Assembly: GCF_914271545.1 (NCBI RefSeq)
Contig: NZ_CAJZAH010000002.1
Coordinates: forward strand, 682,001 to 746,000
DNA from: Cupriavidus respiraculi
Lineage (GTDB): Bacteria; Pseudomonadota; Gammaproteobacteria; Burkholderiales; Burkholderiaceae
Direction: 5' to 3'
Length of the DNA: 64,000 nucleotides
Shown piece after piece: positions 8,878 to 17,694 of the stretch. Below the pieces are notes generated by a model. It made no database searches, was not told the DNA's origin, and was given only the letters and a program-made list of their open reading frames with translations. Both the position numbers and the translations under genes were made by a program. Each line of letters starts with the position of its first letter. The first letter of the stretch is position 1.

Positions 8878-9042
8878 ATGCCAAAGCTGCCTGTTTTGAC
8901 GTTCCTGACGTTCGTCCTGCTGGCCGCGCTGGCCATGATGACCGTCTTCATCTGCCTGTCCGGGGTGCTCACCCCGCGCGACACCGAGTATGGCAGCGGC
9001 AAGGCGGTCTTCAAACACTATCTCGTCCAGTACGTGCGCTGA
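8878..9042 (+). CDS. Putative small single-pass membrane protein
   Basis: A 54-codon frame beginning MPKLPVLTFLTF, with one strong hydrophobic stretch of about 25 residues (positions 5-33) followed by a polar tail, TPRDTEYGSGKAVFKHYL. It lies between the grpE promoter region and hslR. A slightly longer in-frame ATG at 8842 exists. No strong ribosome binding site is seen, and I recognise no family. Membrane-segment composition and a stop just before the hslR end argue for a real gene, but only moderately. Confidence 0.4.
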   Translation: MPKLPVLTFLTFVLLAALAMMTVFICLSGVLTPRDTEYGSGKAVFKHYLVQYVR

Positions 9043-9063
9043 GCCGGGGCCCCTCGGGCGCCG

Positions 9064-9459
9064 CTACTCCTTCACGCCGTCGATGCGGCGCCGGTCCCGC
9101 TTGGTCGGACGCCCCTGCAGCTGGGCTGTCGGCTCCACATGCAGACGCCGGCGCTCAGCCTCCGCGCGGCGCCCCTGCTGGCTGGCCTCGGTTTCCTCAT
9201 AGAGCGTCTGAGCGACCGACGCCGGGCCGCGGGCCTGCGCGATCCCCTTGACCACCACTTCCCAACGCTGCTGGTGCGCCTCGAGCACGACCGTGTCTCC
9301 GGGCTTCACTTCGCGCGAATTCTTGCATGGTTGCCCGTTGATCTCCACCCGTCCGCGATCGACCGCTTCGGCGGCCAGCGAACGGGTCTTGAAGAAGCGC
9401 GCGCACCACAGCCATTTGTCGATCCGCAGCCGGGCATCGGGCTCGAACGATACGTTCAT
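9064..9459 (-). CDS. hslR: S4-domain RNA-binding heat-shock protein (Hsp15-like)
   Basis: A 131-residue protein. An N-terminal S4 RNA-binding domain (about residues 9-70, RIDKWLWCARFFKTRSLAAE and RVEINGQPCKNSREVKPGD) is followed by a basic, Arg/Lys-rich tail. Hsp15 binds 50S subunits carrying stalled nascent chains and helps to recycle them after heat shock. The gene lies 19 bp downstream of hemH on the same strand and near grpE and hrcA, consistent with a stress cluster. Confidence 0.9.
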   Translation of the reverse strand: MNVSFEPDARLRIDKWLWCARFFKTRSLAAEAVDRGRVEINGQPCKNSREVKPGDTVVLEAHQQRWEVVVKGIAQARGPASVAQTLYEETEASQQGRRAEAERRRLHVEPTAQLQGRPTKRDRRRIDGVKE

Positions 9460-9478
9460 CTGTTCTCCTGCTTGCCGC

Positions 9479-10594
9479 TCAGGCGGCGGCGCCCCGGGTT
9501 TGCGCCAGCGTGCGCCGCGCCTCCAGCTCGTGCGGATGGGGCAGCCGCAGCGGCCAGCCCTGCAGATGCTGCAGGCAGATCTCGGAAAGCGCCGTAATCC
9601 AGAACGGCTTGTCGTTCAGGCACGGGATGTAGTGGAACTCCTTGCCGCCCGCCATCTTGAATTCGGCCTGCCCTTCCATCGCGATTTCCTCCAGCGTCTC
9701 CAGGCAATCGGCCGGAAAGCCGGGGCAGAACACATCGACCCGGCCCGTGCCGACCTTGCCCAGTTCCTGCAACGTCGGGGCCGTGTAGGGCTGCAGCCAT
9801 TCGGCCTTGCCGAAGCGCGACTGGAACGTGACCTGGTACTGCCCCGGTTGCAGGCCGAGCGCCTCGCCCAGCAGCCTGCCGGTCTTGACGCACTCGCAGT
9901 GGTAGGGATCGCCCAGCTCCAGCGTGCGCCGGGGCACGCCGTGGAACGACAGGATCAGCTTGTCGCCGCGCGCGAAGTCCGGGGCGCCATGCTGCGCCCA
10001 GTACGCGCCGACCTGCTGGTGCAGCGCGCCGAGATACGCCGGATGGTCGTGGAAATGCTTGACCAGCCGGAACTCCGGCTGGTTGCGCCATTGGCCGAGC
10101 ACCCGGAACACCTCGTCCGACGCGGTCGCCGTCGTGGTGCCGGAGTACTGCGGATACAGCGGAACCATCAGCAGGCGCTCGGTGCCCTGGCGCCGCAGCG
10201 CCTCCAGCACCGACCCGATCGACGGGTTGCCGTAGCGCATCGCGCAGGCGACCGTGACCTCGTGGCCCTCCTGGTTCAGCAATTGCTGCAGCGCATGGGC
10301 CTGGCGCTCGGTATAGACGAGCAGCGGCGAGCCCGTCATGTGCGCCTCGCGCAGCCAGATCGACTCGTACTTGACTGCCGACGCCCGCGAGCGCAACGGC
10401 AGGATGACGCCATGCAGCAGTGGCAGCCAGGCGGCACGGGGAATCTCGACCACGCGCGGATCGGAAAGGAATTGCTTCAGGTACTGCCCCACCGCCTTGG
10501 GCGTCGGGGCGTCGGGCGTGCCGAGGTTGACCAGCAGGATCGCGGTCCGCGGCGCCTGGCCGTGGTGGTAAGCCGGTTCTTGGCTGAACGTCAT
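9479..10594 (-). CDS. hemH: Ferrochelatase
   Basis: A 371-residue ferrochelatase that inserts Fe2+ into protoporphyrin IX in the last step of haem synthesis. The N-terminus has [19 protein letters not shown]. The active-site motif [20 protein letters not shown] places the metal-binding His at about residue 218. Further motifs are [14 protein letters not shown] and [14 protein letters not shown] with the catalytic Glu. The longer open frame upstream reads through the hrcA region in the wrong frame, so ATG 10594 is taken. It sits between hrcA (134 bp upstream) and hslR. Confidence 0.96.
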   Translation of the reverse strand: MTFSQEPAYHHGQAPRTAILLVNLGTPDAPTPKAVGQYLKQFLSDPRVVEIPRAAWLPLLHGVILPLRSRASAVKYESIWLREAHMTGSPLLVYTERQAHALQQLLNQEGHEVTVACAMRYGNPSIGSVLEALRRQGTERLLMVPLYPQYSGTTTATASDEVFRVLGQWRNQPEFRLVKHFHDHPAYLGALHQQVGAYWAQHGAPDFARGDKLILSFHGVPRRTLELGDPYHCECVKTGRLLGEALGLQPGQYQVTFQSRFGKAEWLQPYTAPTLQELGKVGTGRVDVFCPGFPADCLETLEEIAMEGQAEFKMAGGKEFHYIPCLNDKPFWITALSEICLQHLQGWPLRLPHPHELEARRTLAQTRGAAA

Positions 10595-10728
10595 GTAGTT
10601 TCCGGTAAGGCGATGCGGCGGGCGGCGCGCGGGGGGACGGCGCATGTGCCGGCCTTGCGGGCCCGCGCCGTGCCAGTGGGACGATCCCCGGGCGAGCGTG
10701 CCGTCGTTGTGACCCTGGCCACCGCCGC

Positions 10729-11757
10729 CTAGTTCTGGCTCAGCGCGCTGGACAGCAGCCGCGCGGTGATGTCCACGATGGGAATGACGCGATCGTAAGC
10801 CATCCGCGTGGGCCCGATCACGCCGAGCGTGCCGACGATCTTGCCGTCGACCTCGTAGGGCGCCGTGATGACGGCCATGTCCTCCAGCGGCACCAGCTGG
10901 CTCTCGCCGCCGATGAAGATCTGCACGCCCTCGGCATGGCTGGACACGTCCAGCAGCTGCAGCAGGCTGGTCTTCTGTTCGAATACGTCGAACAGGCGCC
11001 GCAGCTTGTCCATGCTCGACGCCAGGTCCTCGACCTCCAGCAGCTTGCGCTCGCCCGAGATCAGCACATGGTCGTCGTCCTCGTCCATCACCGTGCTGCC
11101 CGCCTCCACGGCCGCCTGCATCAGCTGCGACATGTCGATGCGCAGCGCCTGCAGTTCGCCGCGCAGATGCTCGCGCACCTTGTCGAAGCGCATGCCGGCA
11201 TAGTGGGTGTTGATGAAATTGGCGGCCTCGACCAGCTGCGAGGGCGTATAGGGCAGTTCGGTCTGGATGATGCGATTCTGCACATCGCCCTCGGGGGTGA
11301 CGATGATCAGCAGGATGCGCTTCTCGGACAGCCGCATGAATTCGATCTGCCGGAACGACTGCGCGCGGCGCGGGGTCATCACCACGCCGGCGAACTGCGA
11401 CATGTTGGACAGCGTTCGCGCGGCGGCCGAGATCATGCGCTGGGGCCCCTGCTGCTGGCCGCCCAGTTCGCCCTGGATGCGGCCGGCCAGCGCCGTGCGG
11501 TCGCCATCCAGCGGCTGCGCCGTCAGCATGCTGTCGACGAACAGCCGATAGCCGCGGGGCGTGGGAATGCGGCCCGCCGACGTATGCGGACTGGCGATAA
11601 AGCCCATTTCCTCGAGGTCGGACATGACGTTGCGGATCGTCGCCGGCGACAGGTCCAGGCCGGAATACTTCGACAGGGTCCGCGACCCGACGGGCTGCCC
11701 TTCGGCGATGTAGCGCTCGATGAGGGTCTTCAGAAGGGTTTTCGCGCGTTCGTCCAT
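10729..11757 (-). CDS. hrcA: Heat-inducible transcription repressor HrcA
   Basis: A 342-residue HrcA. The N-terminal winged-helix ([20 protein letters not shown], then [19 protein letters not shown] to about residue 60) binds CIRCE operators. A GAF-like dimerisation domain follows, ending [18 protein letters not shown]. HrcA needs GroEL for activity and represses groE-class genes. No CIRCE element was seen in this window, so its targets lie elsewhere. It is divergent from nadK. Confidence 0.96.
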   Translation of the reverse strand: MDERAKTLLKTLIERYIAEGQPVGSRTLSKYSGLDLSPATIRNVMSDLEEMGFIASPHTSAGRIPTPRGYRLFVDSMLTAQPLDGDRTALAGRIQGELGGQQQGPQRMISAAARTLSNMSQFAGVVMTPRRAQSFRQIEFMRLSEKRILLIIVTPEGDVQNRIIQTELPYTPSQLVEAANFINTHYAGMRFDKVREHLRGELQALRIDMSQLMQAAVEAGSTVMDEDDDHVLISGERKLLEVEDLASSMDKLRRLFDVFEQKTSLLQLLDVSSHAEGVQIFIGGESQLVPLEDMAVITAPYEVDGKIVGTLGVIGPTRMAYDRVIPIVDITARLLSSALSQN

Positions 11758-11868
11758 GGTGCCCCGATTTTACGCAAGTTTTGCGCCCTCCGGCTGTCGG
11801 TGCGCCGCTGGCAAGGGCCGCCGCCCGGCTTGCTGACAATGGTCATGGCGGTATGGTCTAATCCCGGC

Positions 11869-12786
11869 ATGTCCGCCCCTCCCAAGTCCAGCGCCCCGGG
11901 CGCGCCCTTTCGCACGGTCGCCCTGATCGGCAGGTACTCGACCGCCGGTATCGAAGGACCGCTGGAAAACCTTGCCTCGTGCATTCTGAAGAACGGGCAG
12001 GACGTGGTCTTCGAGCGCGAGACGGCGCTGGCCACCGGGCTGACCGACTACCCGGCGCTGTCCGCCGAGGAAATCGGCCGGCAGGCCGACGTGGCCGTGG
12101 TGCTCGGCGGCGACGGCACGCTGCTCGGGCTGGCGCGCCAACTGGCGGGCTTCGACGTGCCGCTGATCGGCGTCAATCACGGCAGGCTCGGCTTCATGAC
12201 GGACATCCCGCTGGAAGACGTCCACAACGTGTTGCCCGAAATGCTGCAGGGCCGCTACGAGTGCGAGACGCGCATGCTGCTGGAGTCCCGCGTGGTGCGC
12301 GACGGCGCCGACATCTTCTCGGCGCTGGCCTTCAACGACGTGGTGGTCAACCGCTCGGGCATTTCCGGGATGGTCGAACTGGCCGTGTCGGTCGATGGCT
12401 ACTTCATGTACAACCAGCGCTCGGACGGTCTGATCGTGTCGACGCCGACCGGTTCGACGGCCTACGCGCTGTCCGCCGGCGGTCCGATCCTGCATCCCAC
12501 GCTGTCGGGCCTGGTGCTGGTGCCCATCGCCCCGCACGCGCTGTCCAACCGGCCCATCGTGCTGCCGCACGACGCCGAGGTATCGATCGAGGTTGCCACA
12601 GCGCGCGACGCCAGCGTGAACTTCGACATGCAGTCGCTGACCTCGCTGCTGCCCGGCGACCGCATCGTGGTACGCCGCGCCGCCAAGACCATCAACCTGC
12701 TTCACCCGGTCGGGTACAACTACTACGCCACGCTGCGCAAGAAACTGCACTGGCACGAGTATCCGACCGAGGACAACCGTCTCTAG
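11869..12786 (+). CDS. nadK: NAD kinase
   Basis: A 305-residue ATP-dependent NAD kinase producing NADP. The diagnostic GGDGT motif is at about residues 79-83 ([15 protein letters not shown]). [12 protein letters not shown] and the substrate loop [21 protein letters not shown] follow. ATG 11869 is chosen because the upstream frame overlaps hrcA. Only about 110 bp separate it from divergent hrcA. Weak promoter-like hexamers (TTGCTG 11830, TATGGT 11852) lie almost on the start, so the leader would be very short. Confidence 0.96.
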   Translation: MSAPPKSSAPGAPFRTVALIGRYSTAGIEGPLENLASCILKNGQDVVFERETALATGLTDYPALSAEEIGRQADVAVVLGGDGTLLGLARQLAGFDVPLIGVNHGRLGFMTDIPLEDVHNVLPEMLQGRYECETRMLLESRVVRDGADIFSALAFNDVVVNRSGISGMVELAVSVDGYFMYNQRSDGLIVSTPTGSTAYALSAGGPILHPTLSGLVLVPIAPHALSNRPIVLPHDAEVSIEVATARDASVNFDMQSLTSLLPGDRIVVRRAAKTINLLHPVGYNYYATLRKKLHWHEYPTEDNRL

Positions 12787-12881
12787 GTACGCCCCGCCGG
12801 CGATGCGTCAGCTTCCACGCCGCACGCCAGGCGCCGCCTCGCCACCGCCCGAAACCGCTTACCGCCAATCCGTCGCCCAAG

Positions 12882-14612
12882 ATGCTGCGCAGTCTGTCCA
12901 TCCGCGATTTCGTCATCGTCGATAGCCTCGACCTGGATTTCTCGTCCGGCTTCACCGTGTTCACCGGCGAGACCGGCGCGGGCAAGTCGATCCTGATCGA
13001 CGCTCTGGCCCTGGTCCTCGGCGAGCGGGCCGACGCCGGCGTGGTGCGCGAAGGCGCGGCGCGGGCAAGCGTCAGCGCCACCTTCTCCACCCACCCGGCG
13101 CTGGACGCCTGGCTCACCGAGCATGCACTGAACGGCGACGACGACACGGTGCTGCTGCGCCGCGCGGTCGACGCCAACGGCCGCAGCAAGGCCTTCATCA
13201 ACGGCACCGCCGCCACGCTCACGCAGCTGCGCGAGGTCGGCGACCAGCTCGTCGACATCCACGGCCAGCACGCGCACCAGCTGCTGCTGCGCCCGGACGC
13301 GCAGCGCCTGCTGCTCGATGCGCATGCCGGCCTGACGGCGCAGGCCGCCGCGGTGGCGGAGGCCTGGCGCTCGTGGCGCGAGTGCGTGCGCCAGCGGGAG
13401 ATGGTCGAGCGCCAGTCGCGCGAGATGCAGCTAGAGCGCGAACGGCTGGAATGGCAGGTGGGCGAGCTGGACAAGCTCGCGCCCCAGCCGGGCGAATGGG
13501 AAGAGATCCAGGCCGAGTACAACCGCCTGTCGCATGCCGCCGGCCTGATCGACGGCAGCCGCGCCGCGCTGGACGCGCTGTCCGAGGCCGACGGCTCGCT
13601 GCTGTCCGCCCTTGGCGGCATCATCCACAAGGTCCGCCAGCTGGCCGAAGTCGATCCCGCGCTGCAGGACGTGCTGGCCGCGCTCGAGCCCGCCCAGGTG
13701 CAGGCCGAGGAAGCGGCGCACAGCCTGAGCCGCTACGTGGACCGGCTCGAGCTCGATCCGGAGCGCCTGCAGGAGGTCGAGGCTCGCATGCAGGCGCTGC
13801 ACACCGCGGCGCGCAAGTACCGGCTGCCGCCCGAGCAGCTGCCCGATGAACTGCTGGACCGGCGCCGCCAACTCGACGAACTGCAGTCGGCGCAGGACAT
13901 CAACAAGATCGCCGCGCGCGAAGCGGCGGCCCGCGCCGCCTACCTGACACTGGCGCAGCATCTGAGCGGGGCCCGCAAGGAAGCGGCCGACGCGCTGGGC
14001 GTGGCGGTGACCGAGGCGATGCAGGGCCTGTCCATGGCCGGCGGCAGCTTCTCGGTGGCGCTGCATCCGCTGGAGGAAGGCCAGAGCCACGGGCTGGAAC
14101 AGGTCGAATTCCTGGTCGCCGGCCATGCCGGCGTCAGCGCGCGACCGCTGGCCAAGGTCGCCTCCGGCGGCGAATTGGCGCGTATCAGCCTGGCCATCTC
14201 GGTCATCACTAGCGAAGCCGCGCCCACGCCGACGCTGATCTTCGACGAGGTCGATACCGGCATTGGCGGGGCGGTGGCCGAAGTGGTGGGGCGCCGCCTG
14301 CAGGAACTGGGCAATGCGCGCCAGGTCCTGTGCGTGACGCACCTGCCGCAGGTCGCGGCGCAGGCCGGCAGCCATCTGCTGGTCAGCAAGGAGACCACCG
14401 GCGACGGCAAGGACTCCGTCACCCGGTCGCGCATCAAGCTGCTCGACGCCGCTGGCCGCGTGGTCGAAACCGCGCGCATGCTCGGCGGCGCCACGGTCAC
14501 CGCGACGACGCTGCAACACGCCGAGGAAATGCTGGCGCAGGGCCTGGCCCAGGGGGCACGCCGCAGCGGCGCCGCCAAGGAGCCGCGCCGCTCGCGCCGC
14601 GCGGCCAGCTAG
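12882..14612 (+). CDS. recN: DNA repair protein RecN (SMC-like ATPase)
   Basis: A 576-residue SMC-family protein for double-strand-break repair. Walker A is GETGAGKS near residues 29-36. The central part is a long coiled coil (about 160-370, rich in Glu, Arg, Gln and Leu). The ABC signature is ASGGELARISLAI, and Walker B is TLIFDEVDTGIGG, followed by CVTHLPQVAAQA. A basic C-terminal tail (EPRRSRRAAS) follows. No LexA-type CTGT-N8-ACAG box was seen in the 95 bp after nadK, so SOS control is not evident. Confidence 0.95.
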   Translation: MLRSLSIRDFVIVDSLDLDFSSGFTVFTGETGAGKSILIDALALVLGERADAGVVREGAARASVSATFSTHPALDAWLTEHALNGDDDTVLLRRAVDANGRSKAFINGTAATLTQLREVGDQLVDIHGQHAHQLLLRPDAQRLLLDAHAGLTAQAAAVAEAWRSWRECVRQREMVERQSREMQLERERLEWQVGELDKLAPQPGEWEEIQAEYNRLSHAAGLIDGSRAALDALSEADGSLLSALGGIIHKVRQLAEVDPALQDVLAALEPAQVQAEEAAHSLSRYVDRLELDPERLQEVEARMQALHTAARKYRLPPEQLPDELLDRRRQLDELQSAQDINKIAAREAAARAAYLTLAQHLSGARKEAADALGVAVTEAMQGLSMAGGSFSVALHPLEEGQSHGLEQVEFLVAGHAGVSARPLAKVASGGELARISLAISVITSEAAPTPTLIFDEVDTGIGGAVAEVVGRRLQELGNARQVLCVTHLPQVAAQAGSHLLVSKETTGDGKDSVTRSRIKLLDAAGRVVETARMLGGATVTATTLQHAEEMLAQGLAQGARRSGAAKEPRRSRRAAS

Positions 14613-14680
14613 CCGGCGCGCCGCCCGCCTCACCGATACCCAAGCGGCCGCCGCCGGCCGTCACTGACACGGAGCCTTTC

Positions 14681-15148
14681 ATGTTTACCGCCAACCCTTC
14701 GCCGGACATGCCGCGCGCCGTTCGCCGCGCCGCGCGGCATGGCAACAGGAACGCGGCGCGGCTGCTGCTGGCCGGCGCCGTCCTCGGCGCCCTCGCCCTC
14801 GCCGGCTGCCAGTCGCAACGCAAGCCGCTGGCGCCGCCGGCGGGCAGCATCACGGACGACCGTTCCATTGGCGACATCATGGTGCGCTTCGAACCGCCCG
14901 AGGTGACCACGTCGCTGGAGGCGGGGCGCCTGCTGGAGGCGGCCACCGGGCCGATCCGCTACGTGGTCAAGCGCCCGCTGTCCGGCGGCGTGTGGCTGGT
15001 CACCGCGATCTCGCCGGCGCCGGACGCCGACATGGCGCAGGCGGTGGCCACGCTGCGCACCGTGCCGCGCGTGGCAATGGCCGAGCCGGACGACCTGCGG
15101 GCGCCGAGCCGGCAGTTTCCCATCGGCCGCGACATGCCAGCCAAGTGA
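14681..15148 (+). CDS. Lipoprotein resembling a free S8-protease propeptide
   Basis: A 155-residue lipoprotein. A basic N-terminus and hydrophobic segment are followed by the lipobox ALAGC with the acylated Cys at 43. The mature part reads like the inhibitor-I9-type propeptide of the next gene: DIMVRFEPP against NFIVRWREPG, VVKRPLSGGVWLV against AVRRRMGGDFQLL, and LRTVPRVAMAEPDD against LRQDPRVADVVPD. It therefore may be a membrane-tethered inhibitor or folding chaperone of the S8 protease encoded 175 bp downstream. The similarity is from my own reading, and no family name is claimed. Confidence 0.65.
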   Translation: MFTANPSPDMPRAVRRAARHGNRNAARLLLAGAVLGALALAGCQSQRKPLAPPAGSITDDRSIGDIMVRFEPPEVTTSLEAGRLLEAATGPIRYVVKRPLSGGVWLVTAISPAPDADMAQAVATLRTVPRVAMAEPDDLRAPSRQFPIGRDMPAK

Positions 15149-15323
15149 TCGCGGGCCTTCGGCCGGTCAGCGGATGAGTCCCGGCGGCACGCACGAATGC
15201 AATGGCGCGTGCCCGCCAATAGGTCCGGCGAGGTATCGGGCAAGCAATATTCCGGTGTATCGTGAGCGCTCCGAACGATGATCGCGCCGGGCGCCGCCCC
15301 GGCACGCCAGAGGAAGCCCGCCC

Positions 15324-17039
15324 ATGCCACGCCCGATCTTGCCGGCCGCATCGTCCCGCCTTTCCCGCACCACCCCCGCCCCGCTGATCTGCACATTGAT
15401 GGCCGCGCTGGCCGCCACCGCCTGTCTGGCGGTGGCGCCGGTGGCCCTGGCCGCGCCCGCACCGGACGCGCGTCCGGCGCCGGTCTACACCGGCAACTTC
15501 ATCGTGCGGTGGCGCGAGCCGGGCTCGACCACGGCGGCTACCACGGGCCCGATCACGGCCGAGGCCGAGCGCATGCGGCAGGTGCGCGACACCACCGGCG
15601 TGGACCTGGCCGTCAGGCGGCGGATGGGCGGCGACTTCCAGTTGCTGGGTTTGGCCAAGGGCGTGGGCACGGCTGGCCGCGCCGAGATCGAAGCGACCGC
15701 GGCACGCCTGCGCCAGGATCCGCGCGTGGCGGACGTGGTGCCGGACCGCTGGCTGCGCCTGCACGATACCGTGCCCAACGATCCCGAGTTCGCGAAGGCG
15801 CAGCCCTACCTGGGCTCGCCGGGCCAGCTGCGCGGCGCGGCCAATCTGCCGCCCGCCTGGGACCGCACGCAAGGCAGCGGCGGCGTGGTGGTGGCGGTGG
15901 TCGATACCGGCTACCTGCCCCATCCCGATCTCGCCCCACGGTTCGTGCCGGGCTACGACTTCATCGCCGACGTGAACATTTCGCTCGACGGCGACGGACG
16001 CGACGCGGACCCGACGGATGCCGGCGACTTTGCGCCGGCGGGCCACGTCTGCCCGGGATCCAGCACGCCGATCGCCCAGGCCACCGTCAACAGCTGGCAC
16101 GGCACACGCGTGGCCAGCGTGCTGGGCGCACTGACCAATAACGGCCAGGGCATCGCCGGCGTGGACTGGAACGCGCGCATCCAGCCGGTACGCGTCTCGG
16201 GCCGTTGCGGCGCGCTGCTGTCGGACACCGTCGACGGCATGCGCTGGGCCGCGGGCCTGCCGGTGCCGGACGTGCCGGCGAACGCCACGCCCGCCCGCGT
16301 CGTCAATGTCAGCCTCGGCGGCGGTACTTGCACGTCGGTGGAACAGCAGGCCGTCAACGACCTGGCGGCGCGCGGCGTGGTGGTGGTGGCCGCGGCGGGC
16401 AACAATGCCGGCGCGCCCGAGGCACCGGCTGACTGCAGCGGCGTGGTGGCCGTCACGGCCCATGCCAACGATGGCGACAACGCCAGCTATGCCAGCGTCG
16501 GGCGGCAGATCACGCTCAGTGCTCCCGGTGGCGGCTGCGGCAACAGCAGCGTCCAGCCCGACGGCACCTGCCGCGGACCGGTGTCCCTGATTCGCACGCT
16601 GTCCAACACCGGCACCACGAGCCTCGGCGACTACACCATCACCAACTCGGCGGGAACCAGCTTCGCCGCGCCGATGGTCTCCGGCGTGGTGTCGCTGATG
16701 CTGGCCGCCCGCAGCGAGCTGACCACGCCGCAGGTCATCAACGCGCTCGCATCGACGGCCCGGCCGCATCCGTCGGGCACGTATTGCACGCAGGCTAGCA
16801 ACCCCGGCGTTTGCGGCACGGGCATGCTCGACGCCAACGGCGCGGTAACCCTCGCGGCTACCGGCAGTCCACCGGCCGGCGGCAGTAACGGTGGTAGTGG
16901 TGGTAGCGGCGGCGCACCGGTGGTGGACGACGGCGGCGGCGGCGGCGCGGCGGCGCCATGGCTCGCGGCGCTGCTGGCGCTGGCCGGCTTGCTGGCCGGG
17001 CTCCCCGGGCTGGCCTACCGGCGCTCGCGCGCGAACTGA
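15324..17039 (+). CDS. Secreted S8 (subtilisin-like) serine protease with GlyGly-CTERM tail
   Basis: A 571-residue precursor. The signal peptide spans about 1-45 (VALA|AP). An I9-like propeptide covers about 53-145. The catalytic domain has Asp194 (VVAVVDTGYLPH), His259 (SWHGTRVASVLG) and Ser446 (NSAGTSFAAPMVSG). The C-terminus has a Gly-rich linker (about 520-545), a hydrophobic helix and a basic end (YRRSRAN). This three-part tail is the GlyGly-CTERM sorting signal described as the target of rhombosortase. The matching protease gene lies immediately downstream on the opposite strand. The mature enzyme is probably released to, or anchored at, the cell surface. Confidence 0.9.
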   Translation: MPRPILPAASSRLSRTTPAPLICTLMAALAATACLAVAPVALAAPAPDARPAPVYTGNFIVRWREPGSTTAATTGPITAEAERMRQVRDTTGVDLAVRRRMGGDFQLLGLAKGVGTAGRAEIEATAARLRQDPRVADVVPDRWLRLHDTVPNDPEFAKAQPYLGSPGQLRGAANLPPAWDRTQGSGGVVVAVVDTGYLPHPDLAPRFVPGYDFIADVNISLDGDGRDADPTDAGDFAPAGHVCPGSSTPIAQATVNSWHGTRVASVLGALTNNGQGIAGVDWNARIQPVRVSGRCGALLSDTVDGMRWAAGLPVPDVPANATPARVVNVSLGGGTCTSVEQQAVNDLAARGVVVVAAAGNNAGAPEAPADCSGVVAVTAHANDGDNASYASVGRQITLSAPGGGCGNSSVQPDGTCRGPVSLIRTLSNTGTTSLGDYTITNSAGTSFAAPMVSGVVSLMLAARSELTTPQVINALASTARPHPSGTYCTQASNPGVCGTGMLDANGAVTLAATGSPPAGGSNGGSGGSGGAPVVDDGGGGGAAAPWLAALLALAGLLAGLPGLAYRRSRAN

Positions 17040-17045
17040 CGCGTC

Positions 17046-17066
17046 CCCCGGCTCAGGCGGCCGGGG
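17046..17066. terminator. Hairpin without U-tract at protease/rhombosortase junction
   Basis: CCCCGG (17046-17051) pairs with CCGGGG (17061-17066) across a 9-nt loop that contains the rhombosortase stop codon. The two flanking genes converge here with only 13 bp between their stops. Confidence 0.35.
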
Positions 17067-17694
17067 CGGGCCGGCGCCGGGCCCACCATTGCTGCAGCAG
17101 CCACAGTGCAAAGCCGGCGATCGCGCCGGCGGCATGGGCGCCGCGCACCACGCCGAATCCCCAGTCCGGATCGAACACCACCGGCGCAAGCCAGGACTGT
17201 TCCAGCCACACCTTGACCAGTCCGCCAATGGTCAGCACCACGCCGATCGGGCGCGAACCGGCATCGCCATGCATCAGGCGCAAGCCGCCCCATAGCGCCA
17301 GGCCGTGCAGCGCGCCCGACAGTCCGCCATACCAGTGCACCGAGGGAACGAACAGCAGGCAAACCTGTACCGCGACGCCCAGCACCACCATCGCCGCGAC
17401 CATGGCGGCCGGCCGTGTCTCGCGACCGACCAGCAGCAGCAGGCCCGCGGCGGCCAGCACATCGGCCAGCCAGTGGGCGGCATTGACGTGCACCCACATG
17501 GCCGTCAGCAAGCGCCACCATTGGCCGCTGCCGCCGTGGCCCGTGACCGCATCGCGCAGGTACAGGCCGTGGGCGTGCAGCCACGGCACGAAGGTAAAGA
17601 GCGACGACAGCAGGACGACGGCGCCGATCGCGGCGAACGTGCCGACCACCCGCCGACGGTAAGCCCCGGGCGCCGGCGTCGCGTCAGGCGTCAC
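17053..17694 (-). CDS. rrtA: Rhombosortase (rhomboid-family intramembrane serine protease)
   Basis: About 213 residues with five to six hydrophobic helices. The rhomboid motif WRLLTAMWVHVNAAHWLADV (about 60-79) is followed by the nucleophile Ser126 in GGLSGALHG and the partner His187 in VRGAHAAGAIAG. Rhombosortases cleave GlyGly-CTERM tails of exported proteins, and the neighbouring S8 protease carries such a tail. I chose GTG 17694, which overlaps the glnE stop by 11 bp; the longer frame to 17850 lies inside glnE, and GTG 17649 is an alternative. The gene probably follows glnE transcriptionally. Confidence 0.85.
   Translation of the reverse strand: MTPDATPAPGAYRRRVVGTFAAIGAVVLLSSLFTFVPWLHAHGLYLRDAVTGHGGSGQWWRLLTAMWVHVNAAHWLADVLAAAGLLLLVGRETRPAAMVAAMVVLGVAVQVCLLFVPSVHWYGGLSGALHGLALWGGLRLMHGDAGSRPIGVVLTIGGLVKVWLEQSWLAPVVFDPDWGFGVVRGAHAAGAIAGFALWLLQQWWARRRPAPAA

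Noticed and set aside
12787-12881. LexA/SOS box before recN
   Set aside because: No CTGT-N8-ACAG-like dyad could be found by eye.
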